Origin: Cryptomeria japonica
Taxonomy: Eukaryota; Streptophyta; Pinopsida; Cupressales; Cupressaceae
DNA length: 64,000 bases
Reading direction: 5' to 3'
NCBI RefSeq assembly: GCF_030272615.1
Contig: NC_081409.1
Location: forward strand, 529,042,291-529,106,290
The translations under genes were made by a program, and so were the position numbers. Below are positions 11,440-22,694 of the stretch, one piece after another; positions within the stretch are counted from its first letter, which is position 1; each line of letters begins with the position of its first letter. The notes under the pieces are model-generated. The model did not search any database. It saw only the letters and a list, made by a program, of their open reading frames with translations, and had not been told where the DNA came from.

Positions 11440-11459
11440 CTCCCTCTTAGTTAGGGAGG
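11440..11459 (-). other. Polypurine tract of Copia-1
   Basis: The minus strand reads AACTAAGAGGGAG immediately before the 3' LTR. The tract is itself part of an inverted repeat, CTCCCT and AGGGAG separated by seven bases. The same arrangement is found in the copia derivative at 50496-50515. Confidence 0.65.
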
Positions 11460-11469
11460 TATTTTTCCA

Positions 11470-11700
11470 GATATCCATGTCATGGAGTATCTCAACATGA
11501 CATCCACCATGGCTACTTCCATGTGTGGAAGGAAATATGTGCACAAGTGTTCATCACGGAGTCACTCAACGTGATGTCGTCATGGAGTCTCTCAACATGA
11601 CGTCCACCATGGCTACTCCCATGTATGGAAAGACCAACATCTCCGTCTCAGAGATGGACGAGGGCTTTCACCTCATATTTCTCCGTCTCAGAGAAATATT
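11470..11700. repeat. Copia-1 hairpin array upstream of the polypurine tract
   Basis: Five hairpins of two types. Type 1 has loop GAGTNNCTCAA: stems ATGTCATG with CATGACAT (11477-11503), CATCACG with CGTGATG (11552-11576), CGTCATG with CATGACG (11578-11602). Type 2 has loop CGTCTCA: stems CATCTC with GAGATG (11638-11656) and ATATTTCTC with GAGAAATAT (11675-11699). Stems differ but remain perfectly paired; loops are almost constant. A shorter word CCACCATGGCTACT is repeated between them. The array sits between the end of RNase H and the polypurine tract. Confidence 0.8.
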
Positions 11701-11721
11701 CATTATGGCAATTAGCAAGAA

Positions 11722-13283
11722 TCACTGATGTTGAGTCTCCTTCTTAGCAAGGACAACATTATCCACAACTCCGAGCTTATCTCGAAAGTGTGCAAACTTC
11801 ACTCTGGAGAAGGGCTTGGTGAGAATATTAGCTGTTTGTTCTTTAGTGCCAATATACTTGTGTTGAATTGCTTTCCTCATCACCATATCTCTGATGCAAT
11901 GATATTTGATCTCCACATGTTTTGTTCTATAATGAAACACTGGATTGAAAGAGAACTTCACACAACTTTGATTGTCACAATGAATCACAGTTGGCTCCAA
12001 TGTTTGACCAAATAATCCTGCAAGAAGCTTTCAAAGCCACATTGCTTCTCGAGCTGCTACACATGCTGCAATGTATTTAGCCTCGGCAGTGCTTAGTGCC
12101 ACAGAGATTTGCTTCCTGCTACACTAGGAAATCATGGCAGACCCCGGACTAAAGCAACATCTAGAGGTGCTCTTCCTATCAGTTACACTTCCGGCCCAAT
12201 CAGAATTAGAATATCCTTGTAACTTCAGATCTTCACAGGAAGTATATCTCAAGCCATATCCCATTGTGCCACACAAGTATCTCAAGATGTGTTTTGCTGC
12301 AACTAGATGAATTTGTCTTGGTTCACGCATGAACTGATTGAGAGTGCTCACCGCATAACAAATGTCTGGTCTAGTATTGACTAGATACATCAATGATCTA
12401 ATCAATTGTCTGTACATGGTGGGATCTACCAAATCTTAACTAGTTGCAGAGTCACTCAACTTCTTTAAATTTGTTTCTATAGGTGTCGACATGGACTTAC
12501 AATCCATGATCCCAAATCTCTTCAAGATATCTATGGTGTATTTCCCTTGACTAAAAATAATCTCATTGGGTCTTTTTCGTACTTCCAATCCTAGAAAGTA
12601 ATGCATAAAGACGAGAACCTTCATCTCAAACTCGAAGGCTAATTCTTTCTTGCATTTAACGAATTATCAACATAAAGAACCAATATTAAAGCCTCACCAT
12701 TGACCACCTTGAAGTAGAGATTGGAATTTGCATCATTCTTGAAGAATCCCAAGCTCATCAAGTATCGATCAATCCTTTCATACCATGCACGAGGTGCTTG
12801 CTTAAGGCCGTACAATGCCTTCTTCAATCTGCATACATGAGGCTCCTTCCCATGAATCACAAAACCATCTGGTTGCTCAATGTACACTTCTTCAATCACA
12901 CCATTAAGAAATGCAGTCTTTACGTCCATTTGATGTAGCTTCCAAGCTTTGGCTGATGCAATAGCAATAATAGTCCTGATGGATGTATATCGAGCAGCGA
13001 GAGTGAATGTCTCTTCATAATCTATTTCCTCCTTCTGAGAGAATCCTCTTGCCACAAATCTTGCTTTGTACTTCTCAATGCTTCCATCAGCTGCATGCTT
13101 GATCTTGAAAAGCCATTTGGATGACACTACTGATTTTTCTTCTGGTCTTGGTACAACATCCCACACATCATTCTTGATGATAGACTGATACTCTTCTGTC
13201 ATAGTATCTCTCCACACCTGCTGATTGGATGCTTCCTCAAAACTAGAAGGCTCGGGCTCAATGATGTGACTCATTAATGCCAC
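11722..13283 (-). pseudogene. pol: Copia-1 reverse transcriptase and RNase H
   Basis: Four open blocks (12639-13283, 12436-12624, 12124-12432, 11722-12000) cover RT and RNase H with breaks between. RT motifs include WLFKIKHAADGSIEKYKAR, MDVKTAFLNG and GLKQAPRAWYERID. The catalytic YVDD is changed to YVDN (LVLYVDNSL). RNase H shows GYSNSDWAGSVTDRKST and later IHCDNQSCVK and RTKHVEIKYH. The order and motifs are Ty1/copia. Inactive because of stops and the catalytic change. Confidence 0.8.
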
Positions 13284-13906
13284 GTATCTTGGAAATTTTG
13301 CGGTCTCTTACTTTCCCTAAAGGTGTCATGAGGAGCTGCATATTTTTCTCCTTCTTGCATAATTTGTCTAGCCCATAGAGGTCTCTTTCGACCTATGGCA
13401 ATATTACTTGGTCCATCAGTTGGTTCTATGGGATTAATTGGATCCATGGTCTCTTCTAGTTCAGTAGACTCCCTCTGAGTCTCAAAAGAATGATCAGGAG
13501 AAATGTCCATATTCTGAGGTGTCTCTTGTTCTTCGCTGTCTATCTCCATGTAAGATCCTTTTGATCTTTTAAAGGCTACTTCCTCTTCAAAAGATACATC
13601 CCTACTGATCTCAATCTGTTTCTGCCTTGGAATGTAGATTTTGTAGGCCTTTGAAGACTCACTGTAACCCACAAATATTCCTTTCTTGCCTGAAGGTTCT
13701 AGTTTAGATCTTTTATCTTTAGGCACATGAATATAAACAGTACAGCCAAAAATTCTTAAATGATTGATTTCAGGTTTCACTCCTATGAAAGCCTCTTCAA
13801 GAGTCATGTTTTCCAATATTTGATGAGGACTTCGGTTCTGAACATACACTACAGTTCTGGAAGCTTCTGCCCAAAGAAAGGTTTGTAGATCTTGATCATG
13901 AATCAT
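13274..13906 (-). pseudogene. pol: Copia-1 integrase C-terminal half
   Basis: The block starts after the catalytic core with MIHDQDLQTFLWAEA and continues through HLRIFGCTVYIHVPKDKRSK and KGIFVGYSE, the usual copia integrase C-terminal motifs, into a variable acidic linker before RT. The core just upstream (13907-14058) is out of frame; there the second catalytic aspartate context reads RFENGGEY instead of the common RSDNGGEY. Confidence 0.75.
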
Positions 13907-14058
13907 AGCTTTAGCTGCCCCAATTATGAATCTATTCTTTCTTTTTGCAACTCAATTTTGCTGAGGGTTGTACAAAACACAAAACTCCCTCTTGATCCCT
14001 GCCTCAATGCAGAAATTGTGGAAACCTCCAGAAGTGTATTCTCCTCCATTCTCAAATC

Positions 14059-15282
14059 TCAGAACCTTGATTCTTTTCCTAGACATATTTTCAACTTGAG
14101 CTTTGAATTCTTTGAATCTATCAAGTATTCAGATTCCTTAGATTTCAAGAAATAAATCCAACACTTTCGAGAATAGTCATCAATGAAAATCACATAATAC
14201 CAAAATCCACTCAATGATGCCATAGACATTGGACCACATAAATCAGAATGAACAAGATCTAAAATTCCTTTTGATCTACTTTCACTACTGTGAAAAGGAC
14301 TCTTAATATTCTTACCTAGTGCACATCCTTTGCAGATGCCATTATGTTCCTGACTGAGTTTTGGTAAACCAATAACTATCTTTTCCATAGATGGAAGAGC
14401 CCTGAAGTGTAGGTGAGCAAGTCTCCTATGCCATAGCTCACTTGAACTGGTAGAGTTATGTAATAATGCTTGAATCACATGAATAGAAAGCCTGTATAGA
14501 CTTTCATGACGAGCACCGATCACATGGGCTGTTTTTATGGTTGAGTTCTTTGGCGAAGCAAGAACTTTCCCTTTAGAAAATGCAACTTGGTACCCTTTGT
14601 CCTCCAGTGCTGAAATTGAGACAAGGTTTCTTTTGATCCCTGGAACAAATAGGACATCACTTAAATGAAGAGGGATGCCAAAATCTAGATGAAGAGAGGT
14701 GGTCCCAACACCTTTCACTGAATAACAAGCATCATCTCCGATTATCACTTGTAAGTTGGTTTCTCTTTCTACCAAGTCAGAAAGATGCTCTTGATATCCT
14801 GTAATGTGTCGTGAAGCACCACTATCAATCAACCAACTGTTACTGTTGGTTGGAACATTGCTTGAAAGCGCTGAGATGAATAGAAAACCCCCTGAATTGT
14901 CTCTAGATTTCTTTTCATCAACATCCGCAGTAGATGCATGTTGTTTTGGTCTTGTTATACAATCTCGAGCATAGTGACCATACTTGCCACATTTGTAACA
15001 TTGAATGTTAGAGAGGTCCTTCTTCTTTGGTTCACAGGCTGAATTTGTTTTTTCTATCTCTATTCCTCTTGAAATTTTCTTTTCTCCTTTCTTTTCCTTT
15101 CCTTCTGGATGTTTGAGCAGCAAGAACATGTTTTTCTTCGCTATGAGGATTTCGTCCATTTCCTCTTGCTGCCAACTTGAATTCCTCTTGAATGCAATCA
15201 ACTCTAAGGCGATCAAACTTGGATAATTTAGCTCTTCCACTAATGCCTTGGATAAAGAGCTCCCAAGATTGAGGAAGACCAT
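14059..15282 (-). pseudogene. pol: Copia-1 zinc knuckle, protease and integrase N-terminus
   Basis: This 407-codon open block holds, in order, the gag CCHC knuckle (CYKCGKYGHYARDC near residues 95-108), the aspartic protease active site (WLIDSGASRHITG near residues 149-161), the integrase HHCC module (ELWHRRLAHLHFRAL .. CKGCALGK near residues 283-325) and the first catalytic aspartate (LVHSDLCGPMS). It breaks before the second aspartate. The frame before the knuckle differs from that of the gag block 15032-15397, so a frameshift lies between. Confidence 0.8.
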
Positions 15283-15734
15283 TTAGAGCCAACATAACTA
15301 GGTCTCTATCTTCAACTTTATCTCCAATGGCATATAGCTGATCCTTCAACTCAGTAATCTTCATGAAGAAGGAGATGACTAAATCTCCTTTAGCCATCTT
15401 TATATGGTGGAGATGTTATCTGAATGCAAGAGCTCTATTGGTGTTGTTGATCTCATACAAGCCTTGAAGAGTCTCGAACATGACTTTGGTTGTCTTCATC
15501 TTGGATATAATTGGCACATGATGATCTTTTACACAATCTATCAAGATTTTTCCTAGCTTTAATGTCATTCATCTTCCATTGAGTTTTCTCAGCCTCATTA
15601 GATGACTCAAGCACATCTTTGCCCACGAAGTCTAGGAGATCATTTTCTTCCAGTGCAATAAGAATTCTGAATTTCCAAGAGGTGAAGTTCGATGCACCAT
15701 CAAGCCTATCTTCAACCTTGAGTCCGTTCACCAT
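15032..15734 (-). pseudogene. gag: Copia-1 gag
   Basis: The start at 15734 (MVNGLKVEDRLDGASNFTSWKFRI) is the typical copia gag start, matching MTGLKVEDRLEGALNFASWK in Copia-2. Open blocks 15453-15734 and 15032-15397 carry the UBN2-type gag domain, for instance MALNGLPQSWELFIQ. Frame breaks lie near 15400-15450. Confidence 0.75.
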
Positions 15735-15809
15735 CGTTGATTCTAAGATAGACTTAATTCGATAAGAAGACTTTTGCTGCTTGAATGAGTTTGATTTGGC
15801 TTAAACCTT

Positions 15810-15821
15810 GCTCTGATAACA
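15810..15821 (-). other. Primer binding site of Copia-1
   Basis: The minus strand reads TGTTATCAGAGC directly next to the 5' LTR. This is the initiator-methionine tRNA site TGGTATCAGAGC with one change (G to T). Confidence 0.7.
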
Positions 15822-16300
15822 TGTAAATTTAAGATCAGAATTAAGGTAAACAACAGTATAGATGATTTTTATAGCAGATATTCTTCACATAGAAGTCCCA
15901 CTGTGTATGCTGGGAATTTATTTAATTTTCCGTATTTCTTTTGAACGCACATAAAAGAATTTTCCACGCACCTTACTTCCCAATTCTCATGGGACAAAGG
16001 TTCCTTATACCCGACATAGATAGATGGACAGACACGACTCTAAATTGGAACACACTACTTGCAAAGGGGTGTGATAGTTTCTAACTAATCGTAATTAACC
16101 TCGAATACCAATGTTAATCAAAACGATATATTAGTATTACTAACAATTTCTCAGCGATAATTAAATCAGAAGTTATCTCAGCGATTAATTAAATGAAGAT
16201 GCTAAACACGTAACAACAATAGTATATAAGTAGAATCGCTTATTGTTAGATGACACAACATACAGGTGGAAAGAGAACTCCTGCTGCTATAACATTAACA
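15822..16300 (-). repeat. 5' LTR of Copia-1
   Basis: It is 479 bases, begins TGTAAATT and ends ATTAACA on the plus strand. It is followed by CCGGA, one copy of the inferred target duplication, and preceded by the primer site. Confidence 0.85.
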
Positions 16301-16361
16301 CCGGAGACGTCTTTGTCTTGGAAATGTGGAGGTTGGGCGGGGTCGCATCCTTGTGGTTCAC

Positions 16362-16703
16362 TAGTTGAGAGAGAACTACACAAAAGATAGCATCCAAAGC
16401 ACCCCTAAGACCACATCAGTGTCTCCAATATTGACCACATAGAACTCACCCTTCAACTCATAATCTCCTAACCGTATGCTCAAATTAGAAATATTACTAG
16501 TACAAGATAGTTTGTACCCATTAGCTACCATGACATTGAATCTATCATGTTCTTTTGTTTGTAGGCCTCTCCTAGCCACAAAACACTCATCAAAGAAGTT
16601 ATGAGTGGCACCTTTATCAATAAGAGTTATGATTTTCTGCCCCTATAACACACCTCTCAACTTAAATGTAATTGCCTTTTGGATACTAGAGAGTTGGGCA
16701 ATG
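16362..16703 (-). pseudogene. Protease fragment of chromovirus
   Basis: Translation of the minus strand gives GTIAQLSSIQKAITFKLRG, an active-site stretch LIDKGATHNFFDECF, then NVMVANGYKLSC and DTDVVLGVLWMLSFV, the gypsy retropepsin pattern. The active site DSGA/DGGA is changed to DKGA. Several stops are present (for example after RGVL and in the codon after SFV). It is bounded by the hAT-type insertion (8-mer at 16354-16361) and by the Gypsy-B LTR (five-base flank 16704-16708). Confidence 0.7.
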
Positions 16704-17358
16704 GTACCTGTTATCACAAAAGCTCGCACCCTTGCTGAGCTATCAACTCAGCAACCTTGTGAAACATGGAAACAACCCCGAAGTGTGGGACCTTGCGCAA
16801 GGGGGTTGAATCTCCGGAGAAGGCCGACTTCTTTCTCAATCCAGGTGCTAGTGTTGAACGAACTCAACACTTCAAAACTTATTCCTAAGCCTATCCTAAC
16901 AACTTGTAGAGGTAAAGGGAAGAGAGAAATGCTTAAAACAAAAGGAGGTGATGCAACAAGAAGAGATTGTTTCTCTCCCTACTCGAAATGACACAAAGAA
17001 TCAACTGAAATACCCAGGAGATGCACAAACTTCAGTTGTATGAGTGATCCCAATGCATGTATGGAGGTTAGAATTCGTTGAATGTCAAGAGGGGAGAAGG
17101 TTTGCCACAAGTCACACTCAGAAATAAATTAACACAACATATATGAGAGAAGAGCCACAAAACATACATCTATGATGAAGGTAAGAAAACATACACAACA
17201 TACATAAGTTGAAGAAAGACACTAATAGCAATTTCAATTCATTCGAAGGCCAATGGCCAAACTTATAGTTGCAAAATGCAGAAAAATACAAGAGAAGTGA
17301 AAGAGCATGGAATAGCTCAAGCCAACAAGGAGAGAACCCTTTACAATGAGGCTTAACA

Positions 17359-17370
17359 GCTTTTATATAG
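17359..17370 (-). promoter_or_regulatory. TATA box in Gypsy-B LTR
   Basis: The minus strand reads CTATATAAAAGC, about 850 bases downstream of the LTR start at 18220 and 650 bases before its end. This splits the LTR into a long U3 with the hairpin array and a long R-U5. Confidence 0.5.
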
Positions 17371-17689
17371 AAAAATGGTTACAAGAGTGATCATGACCTT
17401 TGTATGTAAGTCTGGGAGTGCAGGGAACTGCATGCACTTGACTTCTGTACATGCAAGCAACCTAGCCATACCCACAAAAGGCAAACCTAAGAAGGGTGGA
17501 TTGACTAACCTTCCAAAGTCAAAGTATGCAGACATGACATAAGTCACTACAACAAGCATGGCCCCGTACCTCTCTTGATGGAAATCTCGCCAAAAACATT
17601 AAAAACACCCCTGTGGCTCCACAAAAGAAGGTGCATAAGTCACAAAAGCTGTCGGAGCATTTAAAGCTTTGATTGTTGATCACACCATC

Positions 17690-18110
17690 CGAATGTGTCG
17701 CCAATCCGAAAGAAGTCCGGGGACTTCAGAAACTCGGGTTCCCGAAGTGGGGAAGACAAGGAAAGAACCTCGGAACCTCAGGGTTCCAGGAAGGAGAAAA
17801 GAGAGTAGCAGGGAACTTCGCAACCGGAGTTTCGGAGAACTGAAAAAAGGGCTAAGGAAGGAACTTCGGAACCTCGGGGTTCCGGAGTTCTGGGAAGGAA
17901 GAAGGGAAGAAAAGGAAGAGAACATCAGAACCTCGAGGTTTTTTGGAGTTCCGGAGAAAGGAAGGAAGAAACGCTAGGAGGGAACTTCAGAACCCCGGGG
18001 TTCCGGGGTTCTAGAGAAGGCAAAGAGAAAGAACCTCGGAACCTCAGGGTTCTGGGGAAGGAATAAAAGGCCAAGGGAGGAACTTCCTCCGAACAAGGCA
18101 ATACTTCACA
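17690..18110. repeat. GGAACC hairpin array in Gypsy-B 3' LTR
   Basis: Units built on GGAACCTCGGGGTTCC (arms GGAACC and GGTTCC around a four-base loop) recur at 50-65 base spacing, separated by purine-rich GAAGGAAGAAGGG-like spacers. GC-rich repeats without stop codons explain the long chance ORFs on both strands here. Confidence 0.7.
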
Positions 18111-18220
18111 CTTCATGATTCTTCTGCTTTCTCCTTGATCAACTAGGGCAGCGTTGGTCCATGGATCGTATCTCTAATTGGTTCTTACTGATGAACCAAG
18201 GGTGTCATAAAATGACAACA

Positions 18221-18450
18221 TTTTTGGCGATTTCTACGGGATGCTTGCCTGCTCAGCATGAAGTCCAAAAGCCTTGAGCATCCATTGGGCACTGAGTCAT
18301 TGAAAGACCCAAACATGTGTGCGCTATCACTTGGAGGAAAACTAGAAACTAGAGCGCACACCCTCTTAAGGAGAATGTGGCAGGTGCACAAGCACTTACG
18401 AAAGCAAAACAACTCCTAGTATAATATTTACATAGTCATCAACACCCTCT
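18221..18450. other. Spacer between Gypsy-B integrase and 3' LTR
   Basis: No gene. Inverted arms TGTGCGCT (18318-18325) and AGCGCACA (18353-18360) enclose 27 bases. No clear polypurine tract is visible beside the LTR on the minus strand (the bases there read CGCCAAAAA). Confidence 0.4.
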
Positions 18451-19953
18451 TCAGAAGTAGGGCTTGAGATGAATCCCATTCACTGGGATTGGAAGAACCT
18501 CGCCATCAAGCCTGGAGAGATGAAATGCATTGGCCTCCTTGCAACTAGTGATGACGTATGGGCCACTCCAGATAGCATCAAATTTGGAGTGGCGCTCAGC
18601 TTTGGCTCTGTCTACATCCCACTTGAGAACTAAATCTCCCTCTTTGAAGACCCTATTAGTCGTCTTTTTGTCAAAAACTTTCTTGACCTGCTCTTGATGA
18701 GTCTCAAATGTATGCATAGCATCACTTCTAACCTCCTCCAGCTCCATCAGCTCAGCTAGTCTTACTGTCATGGCATCATTCTCTGTTAATTCCAGTTGAT
18801 GTGCTAGTTCAAGAGAGGGTAACTCCAAGGAAGTTGGGAGTCTTGCTTCCTTCCCATATACTAGCATGAAAGGGGAGTTACCAATCGCCCTCTTGGGTGT
18901 GATCCTGTCAACCCATAAGGGTGTCCTCAACTTAGTATGCCATGCCCTCTGATTATCTTCAATTGTCCTTTTAATTATCCTGATGAGGTTCTTGTTGGAA
19001 GATTCAGCTAAGCCGTTACCCTGAGTGTAATAGTTGGATGATGTCTTCATGTATACACCATGCTTAACTGCCCAAGAACTGATTTGGTTTCCAACAAATG
19101 CCCTGGCATTGTCTGATATGATTGTGGAGGGGACATCGAATCTTGTCACAATTCCCTCAAGGAATTCCAACACTGAGGCCTCAGTGGCATTCCTCAATGC
19201 AACTGCCTCTGTCCACCTAGTGAAGTAATCTGTTGTGGCCAAGATACACTTATGGCCAGCACTAGAAGGTGGGTTTATCATGCCAATGAAGTCTAAACCC
19301 CATTGGGCGAACGGTTGATCTGCTTGGATGGGATGAAGAGGTAGGGCAGCTAGTCTTTGCTTCCCAGAGAAGAGAGCACATTTCTTGCAATTCTTCACCC
19401 ATCTATGTGAGTTACTAAATAAGGATGGCCAGTAATAACCAGCCCTCATTATTTTGATAGCCGTAGTCCTTGCAGAGAAGTGGCCCCCTGAAGAGCCATC
19501 ATGAAATTCCTCTAACAATCTGCCAACTTGGTTTTGCTCGATGCATCTTAGTAAAATTCCATTGGAGTCTTTGTGAGAAAGAGTGCCATTCACTAAGACA
19601 TAGGGAATGGATTGCAACCTGAAATGCCTTCTTTTAGTCTGGTCCAGACCTTGTGGGTATCTACCCTCCATCAAGAAGGTGGTCATGTCACTTAACCAAC
19701 TGAATTGAGTGTTGTTGCCAGTTGGTTGATCCTCTTGTAACACAAGAGCGACCTCTGAAGTAGTCTCAGAAAATGAGACGAGTTGTTCACATAGGCCCCT
19801 GCCTCTTACAAGCTTGGTGATCTTGATGTTGATGTCATACTCCATGACCTTAGTTATCCACCCAACCCTCCTCTCGTTGATGTCCTTGTTTAGAAGGAAA
19901 TCTTTGACACTTGCATGTGGAACTAAGACCTGGATCCTGTTGTTGGACAGCAT
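18451..19953 (-). pseudogene. pol: Gypsy-B RNase H end and integrase
   Basis: A 500-codon open block. The first 90 residues are the end of RNase H. The integrase zinc module is visible as GGHFSARTT (residues ~155-163) and NCKKCALFSGK (~188-198). All three catalytic residues are present: D in GLDFIGMIN, D in TIISDNARAF and E in GLAESSNKN. The C-terminus has the GPY/F-type motif WSGPYVITS. No chromodomain follows. The domain itself looks intact, but the upstream polyprotein is broken. Confidence 0.85.
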
Positions 19954-20020
19954 GTGTCCAAACTTTTTTAATGCCCTTACAACAATGAGGACTTGATTCT
20001 CTACATAGCTATACTTAAGC

Positions 20021-21000
20021 TCAGTCCTTTAGCCCCTCACTAAAGAAAGCAATAGGTTGCTCCAAATTATCATCGTTCAGCTCTGTTAGGACAGTTGAGA
20101 TGTTGGATTCTCCTCCAAGGGTATAGAGGATAAAATCCCTTTCATAATTAGGATTGACAAGGGTAGGGGCCTGAGCAATTGCTTGTTTGATCTCTTCGAA
20201 ACCTGCCCTCCCCTCCTTGGTCCAACTGAAAGCCAAGTTTTTCTTCAACATGGAAGTGAGGGGTTTTACCATGGTGGCAAGGTTGGGAATGAACCTCCTC
20301 ACAAAGTTGATCCTACCAAGGAAACTTTGCAATCCTTTCTTGTGACTGGGGAGTGAAAGAGAAAGAATAGCCTCCACTCGCTCTGGATCAATGGTCAAAC
20401 CCTCCTTGGATACGATGTGTCCTAGCAATCTTTGTTGATCAGTAGCAAATACACACTTGCTAGAATTCAAGGACACACCATACTCCCTGCATTTCATGAA
20501 CACCTGCTCAAGATGACCAAGATGGTCAGTTGCATGCTTTGAATAAACAGTTATGTCATCAAGGTATACAAGCACAAACTTTGCTAATACACCCTTGAAA
20601 GCCATGTCCATTGCTCTTTGGAATGTGGCACCTGCATTAGTTAGCCCAAAGGGCATTTTACAATAAGCATAGGTACCCCACTTAGTAGTAAATGCAATCT
20701 TGTATTGGTCTGATTCTTGGACCAAGATCTGATTGTAGCCTAAATACCCATCCAAGATGAAAATCTTTCCGAGCCACTAACCTTTTGGAGAATCTGCTCC
20801 ATAGAGGGAAGGGGATAGTGATCCTTGAGGGAGGCTCTATTGAGGTCCCTAAAGTCTACACAGTATGATTTCCCCATTCTTCTTTCTTATAGGGACAAGG
20901 TTGGCCACCCATGAGGAGTGCTTGATAGGGAAGATGATATTGGCTTCTATGAGCTTGGTCAACTCCTTCCTCATTAGTTAAGCTCAATCTTGGGGTTTAT
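20021..21000 (-). pseudogene. pol: Gypsy-B reverse transcriptase
   Basis: The open part (20021-20755) begins at DGYLGYNQI, includes PFGLTNAGATFQRAMD and the catalytic YLDD in VLVYLDDITVYSK, and ends in the thumb and start of RNase H (PIAFFSEGLKD). The fingers lie further upstream in other frames: VANLVPIRKKNG and VDFRDLNRASLKDHYPLP can be read between 20760 and 20990, with a frameshift between them and further ones at about 20760. Confidence 0.8.
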
Positions 21001-21388
21001 TGGTCTTTGTTTTTGTCTAATTGGCTTTGCATCCGGGTTTAGCTCTATAGTATGTTGGGCTAAGCTAGAGTCAAAACTCTTCAAATCTTCATAGGTGCAA
21101 CAACTATGTCATCATATTTTTGGCAAAGCTCAACAAAGGCCTCTTGCTCGGTTGAGGAACACACCTTGCCCAAGTTTAAGGACCTACCCTCGGCGACAAC
21201 AACAAGCTTATATCATGGGCGGCTCCATTGGGTGTTGGAGCTTGGGCTGATGTTGAAGGTGAGGCAGCCTCCATGGCTCTCTTCTTTAACCTTGTGTTTT
21301 GCAGCATAGACTCACCATTTGTTTGGTTCAAACCACAGAATTCTGCCTCCTGCCAATTGACAAAGGTAGAATCCCCTTGTAAGTAAGC

Positions 21389-22694
21389 CTAAGTGCCAAC
21401 ACTAGGCTGATTTGGGTCATATTGTTGGCTAGAAGTGGTCGGCTCATCCTGCACCACTAAGGTTTGGACAAACCCTCCATTTTGGCATGCACCTTGGTTG
21501 TGTGGCTGATTGCATGGTTGACACCAATCTTGCTCTTGAGCGAGGTTATTTTGCATGGGAACTATTGCTTTTGAGTTGCTTGCAGCTGTGGGGTTCACAC
21601 TATTCAAAGGCCAGGCGTTGCTCCATTGGTTTTGCCCTTGAAAGGGTGGCCTATTCTACTGATAGTTCTAATTTTGTGCCTGATAATGTCTGCTATGTTG
21701 GGCTTGTTGCCTCTTTAGCGTTACCAACTCATTGCTAAAATTTTGGAATAGAGCCTTAACCTCATGGAGCTCATTGGAGGATGTAGATGGTGTGGATGAT
21801 TGTCCTGTGGGTGCCATGGGGATAGGAGCCAAGGTGGGTTGTTGAGTAGGGACTTCTGGGAAGAGAGGCATCGGAGGCCTTGGAGCTATCTTCCCAGCCT
21901 GAATCAAACAATTTTCTGCTCTTATGGCTGTCATATGCACCCGGTAGAGAGGCTCCACCCATTGATTGTACCATGACCGCTATATCGCTGTTGAGAGCTC
22001 TAAGATAATACAAGAAGGCATGATTTGGAGATGGCTTCACTAGAGCAGGAATTCTATTCCATGTCTTACGGAATCTGAAATTGAAATCTCCCATGAACTC
22101 GTGGGGTGCCCTCTTGATCATAGTCAACTGCTCCACAAGTGATAGGTGATCACTTTTGTCTTCGAAATGGTTGCACAACCTCTCCCCCAGTTCATCCCAA
22201 TTGTGAATGGAGCTAGATGGCAACCCTCTATACCACTGCAAAGCTTTGCCTTTCAAAGATGTGGCTAAGAGTCTGACAGCAACATCATCCTGAGTGATAT
22301 TATGGACGGAGCAGATGTTTGCAATGTCTTGAATGTGCTCAATGGGCGTAGTAGTTGTTTCACCAGTGAAGTGTGGTATACTCTTCAACACAGCCACTGG
22401 TATATCATTCCATTGAGTCAAAATAAGGGGACTCCCCACATTTATGGTAACAAAAACCTGATTTCTTGCCATGTGAAACAATGGTCTATTGATATGAGTG
22501 GTGGGAGCCCTTGATAGTAATGGTCTTGTAAATGGAGGGGTAGAATGAGACCTGGGAGATGGAGTGTTTACAAGCCCAACCTCCCTAACTGGTGATAATG
22601 AAGGTCTACCTCTTCGCCTTCTAGAGCCTGAAGATGAGAGCTCTTCGAACTGGAAACTTCCTCTAGAAGACGCCCTTGTATGAATTCTGGGCAT
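21389..22694 (-). pseudogene. gag: Gypsy-B gag
   Basis: The ATG at 22694 opens MPRIHTRASSRGSFQFEELSS. The Retrotrans_gag domain follows (PHFTGETTTTPIEHIQDI, LKGKALQWYRGLP, DFNFRFRKTW). The frame shifts near 21770-21960; the block 21389-21607 has a CCHC-like knuckle WCQPCNQPHNQGAC. The protease between gag and RT (about 21000-21390) is not recognisable. Bases 22695-22851 upstream hold GGAACC-type repeats instead of a recognisable primer site. Confidence 0.75.

Larger units (their letters stand above)
10977..16300 (-). mobile_element. Copia-1, Ty1/copia retrotransposon (degenerate)
   Basis: LTRs at 10977-11439 and 15822-16300 start TGTAAATT and end in ACATTAA(C/T)A on the plus strand. The flanks TCGGA (10972-10976) and CCGGA (16301-16305) match at four of five bases and are taken as the target duplication. 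The inside has primer site, gag, protease, integrase, RT, RNase H, a hairpin array and polypurine tract in copia order, all on the minus strand. Protein motifs are close to those of Copia-2, so the two are related families. Many frame breaks show it is dead. Confidence 0.85.
10148..16353. mobile_element. hAT-type insertion of unknown family, carrying Copia-1
   Basis: The insertion lies inside the chromovirus protease-RT linker. It is flanked by 8-bp repeats TGTTCCAC (10140-10147) and TGGTTCAC (16354-16361), matching at 6 of 8 bases, the length typical of hAT elements. Joining the flanks continues the chromovirus reading frame through the linker apart from one TAG codon. Without Copia-1 it is only about 0.9 kb (10148-10976 plus 16301-16353). 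It begins with a G-rich stretch (GGGGACGGGAGG, GGTGGGGGGATGG) and contains GAGA-rich sequence near 10520-10610. I see no transposase and no clear terminal inverted repeat. A non-autonomous element is the best guess. Confidence 0.45.
16709..18220 (-). repeat. 3' LTR of Gypsy-B
   Basis: A 1512-base LTR. Bases from about 17431 to 18220 match 33554-34703, starting at TGCATGCACTTGACTTC and ending at TAAAATGACAACA. The two copies differ in length because the internal GGAACC repeat array has fewer units here. A TATA box (17359-17370) is correctly placed for minus-strand transcription toward lower coordinates. Confidence 0.7.

Noticed and set aside
17669-18116. Long ORFs on both strands in the GGAACC array
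   Set aside because: The repeat contains few stop codons in any frame and the translations are R/E/G- or P/S/F-rich repeats. The same happens at 33643-34599. No protein motif is present.
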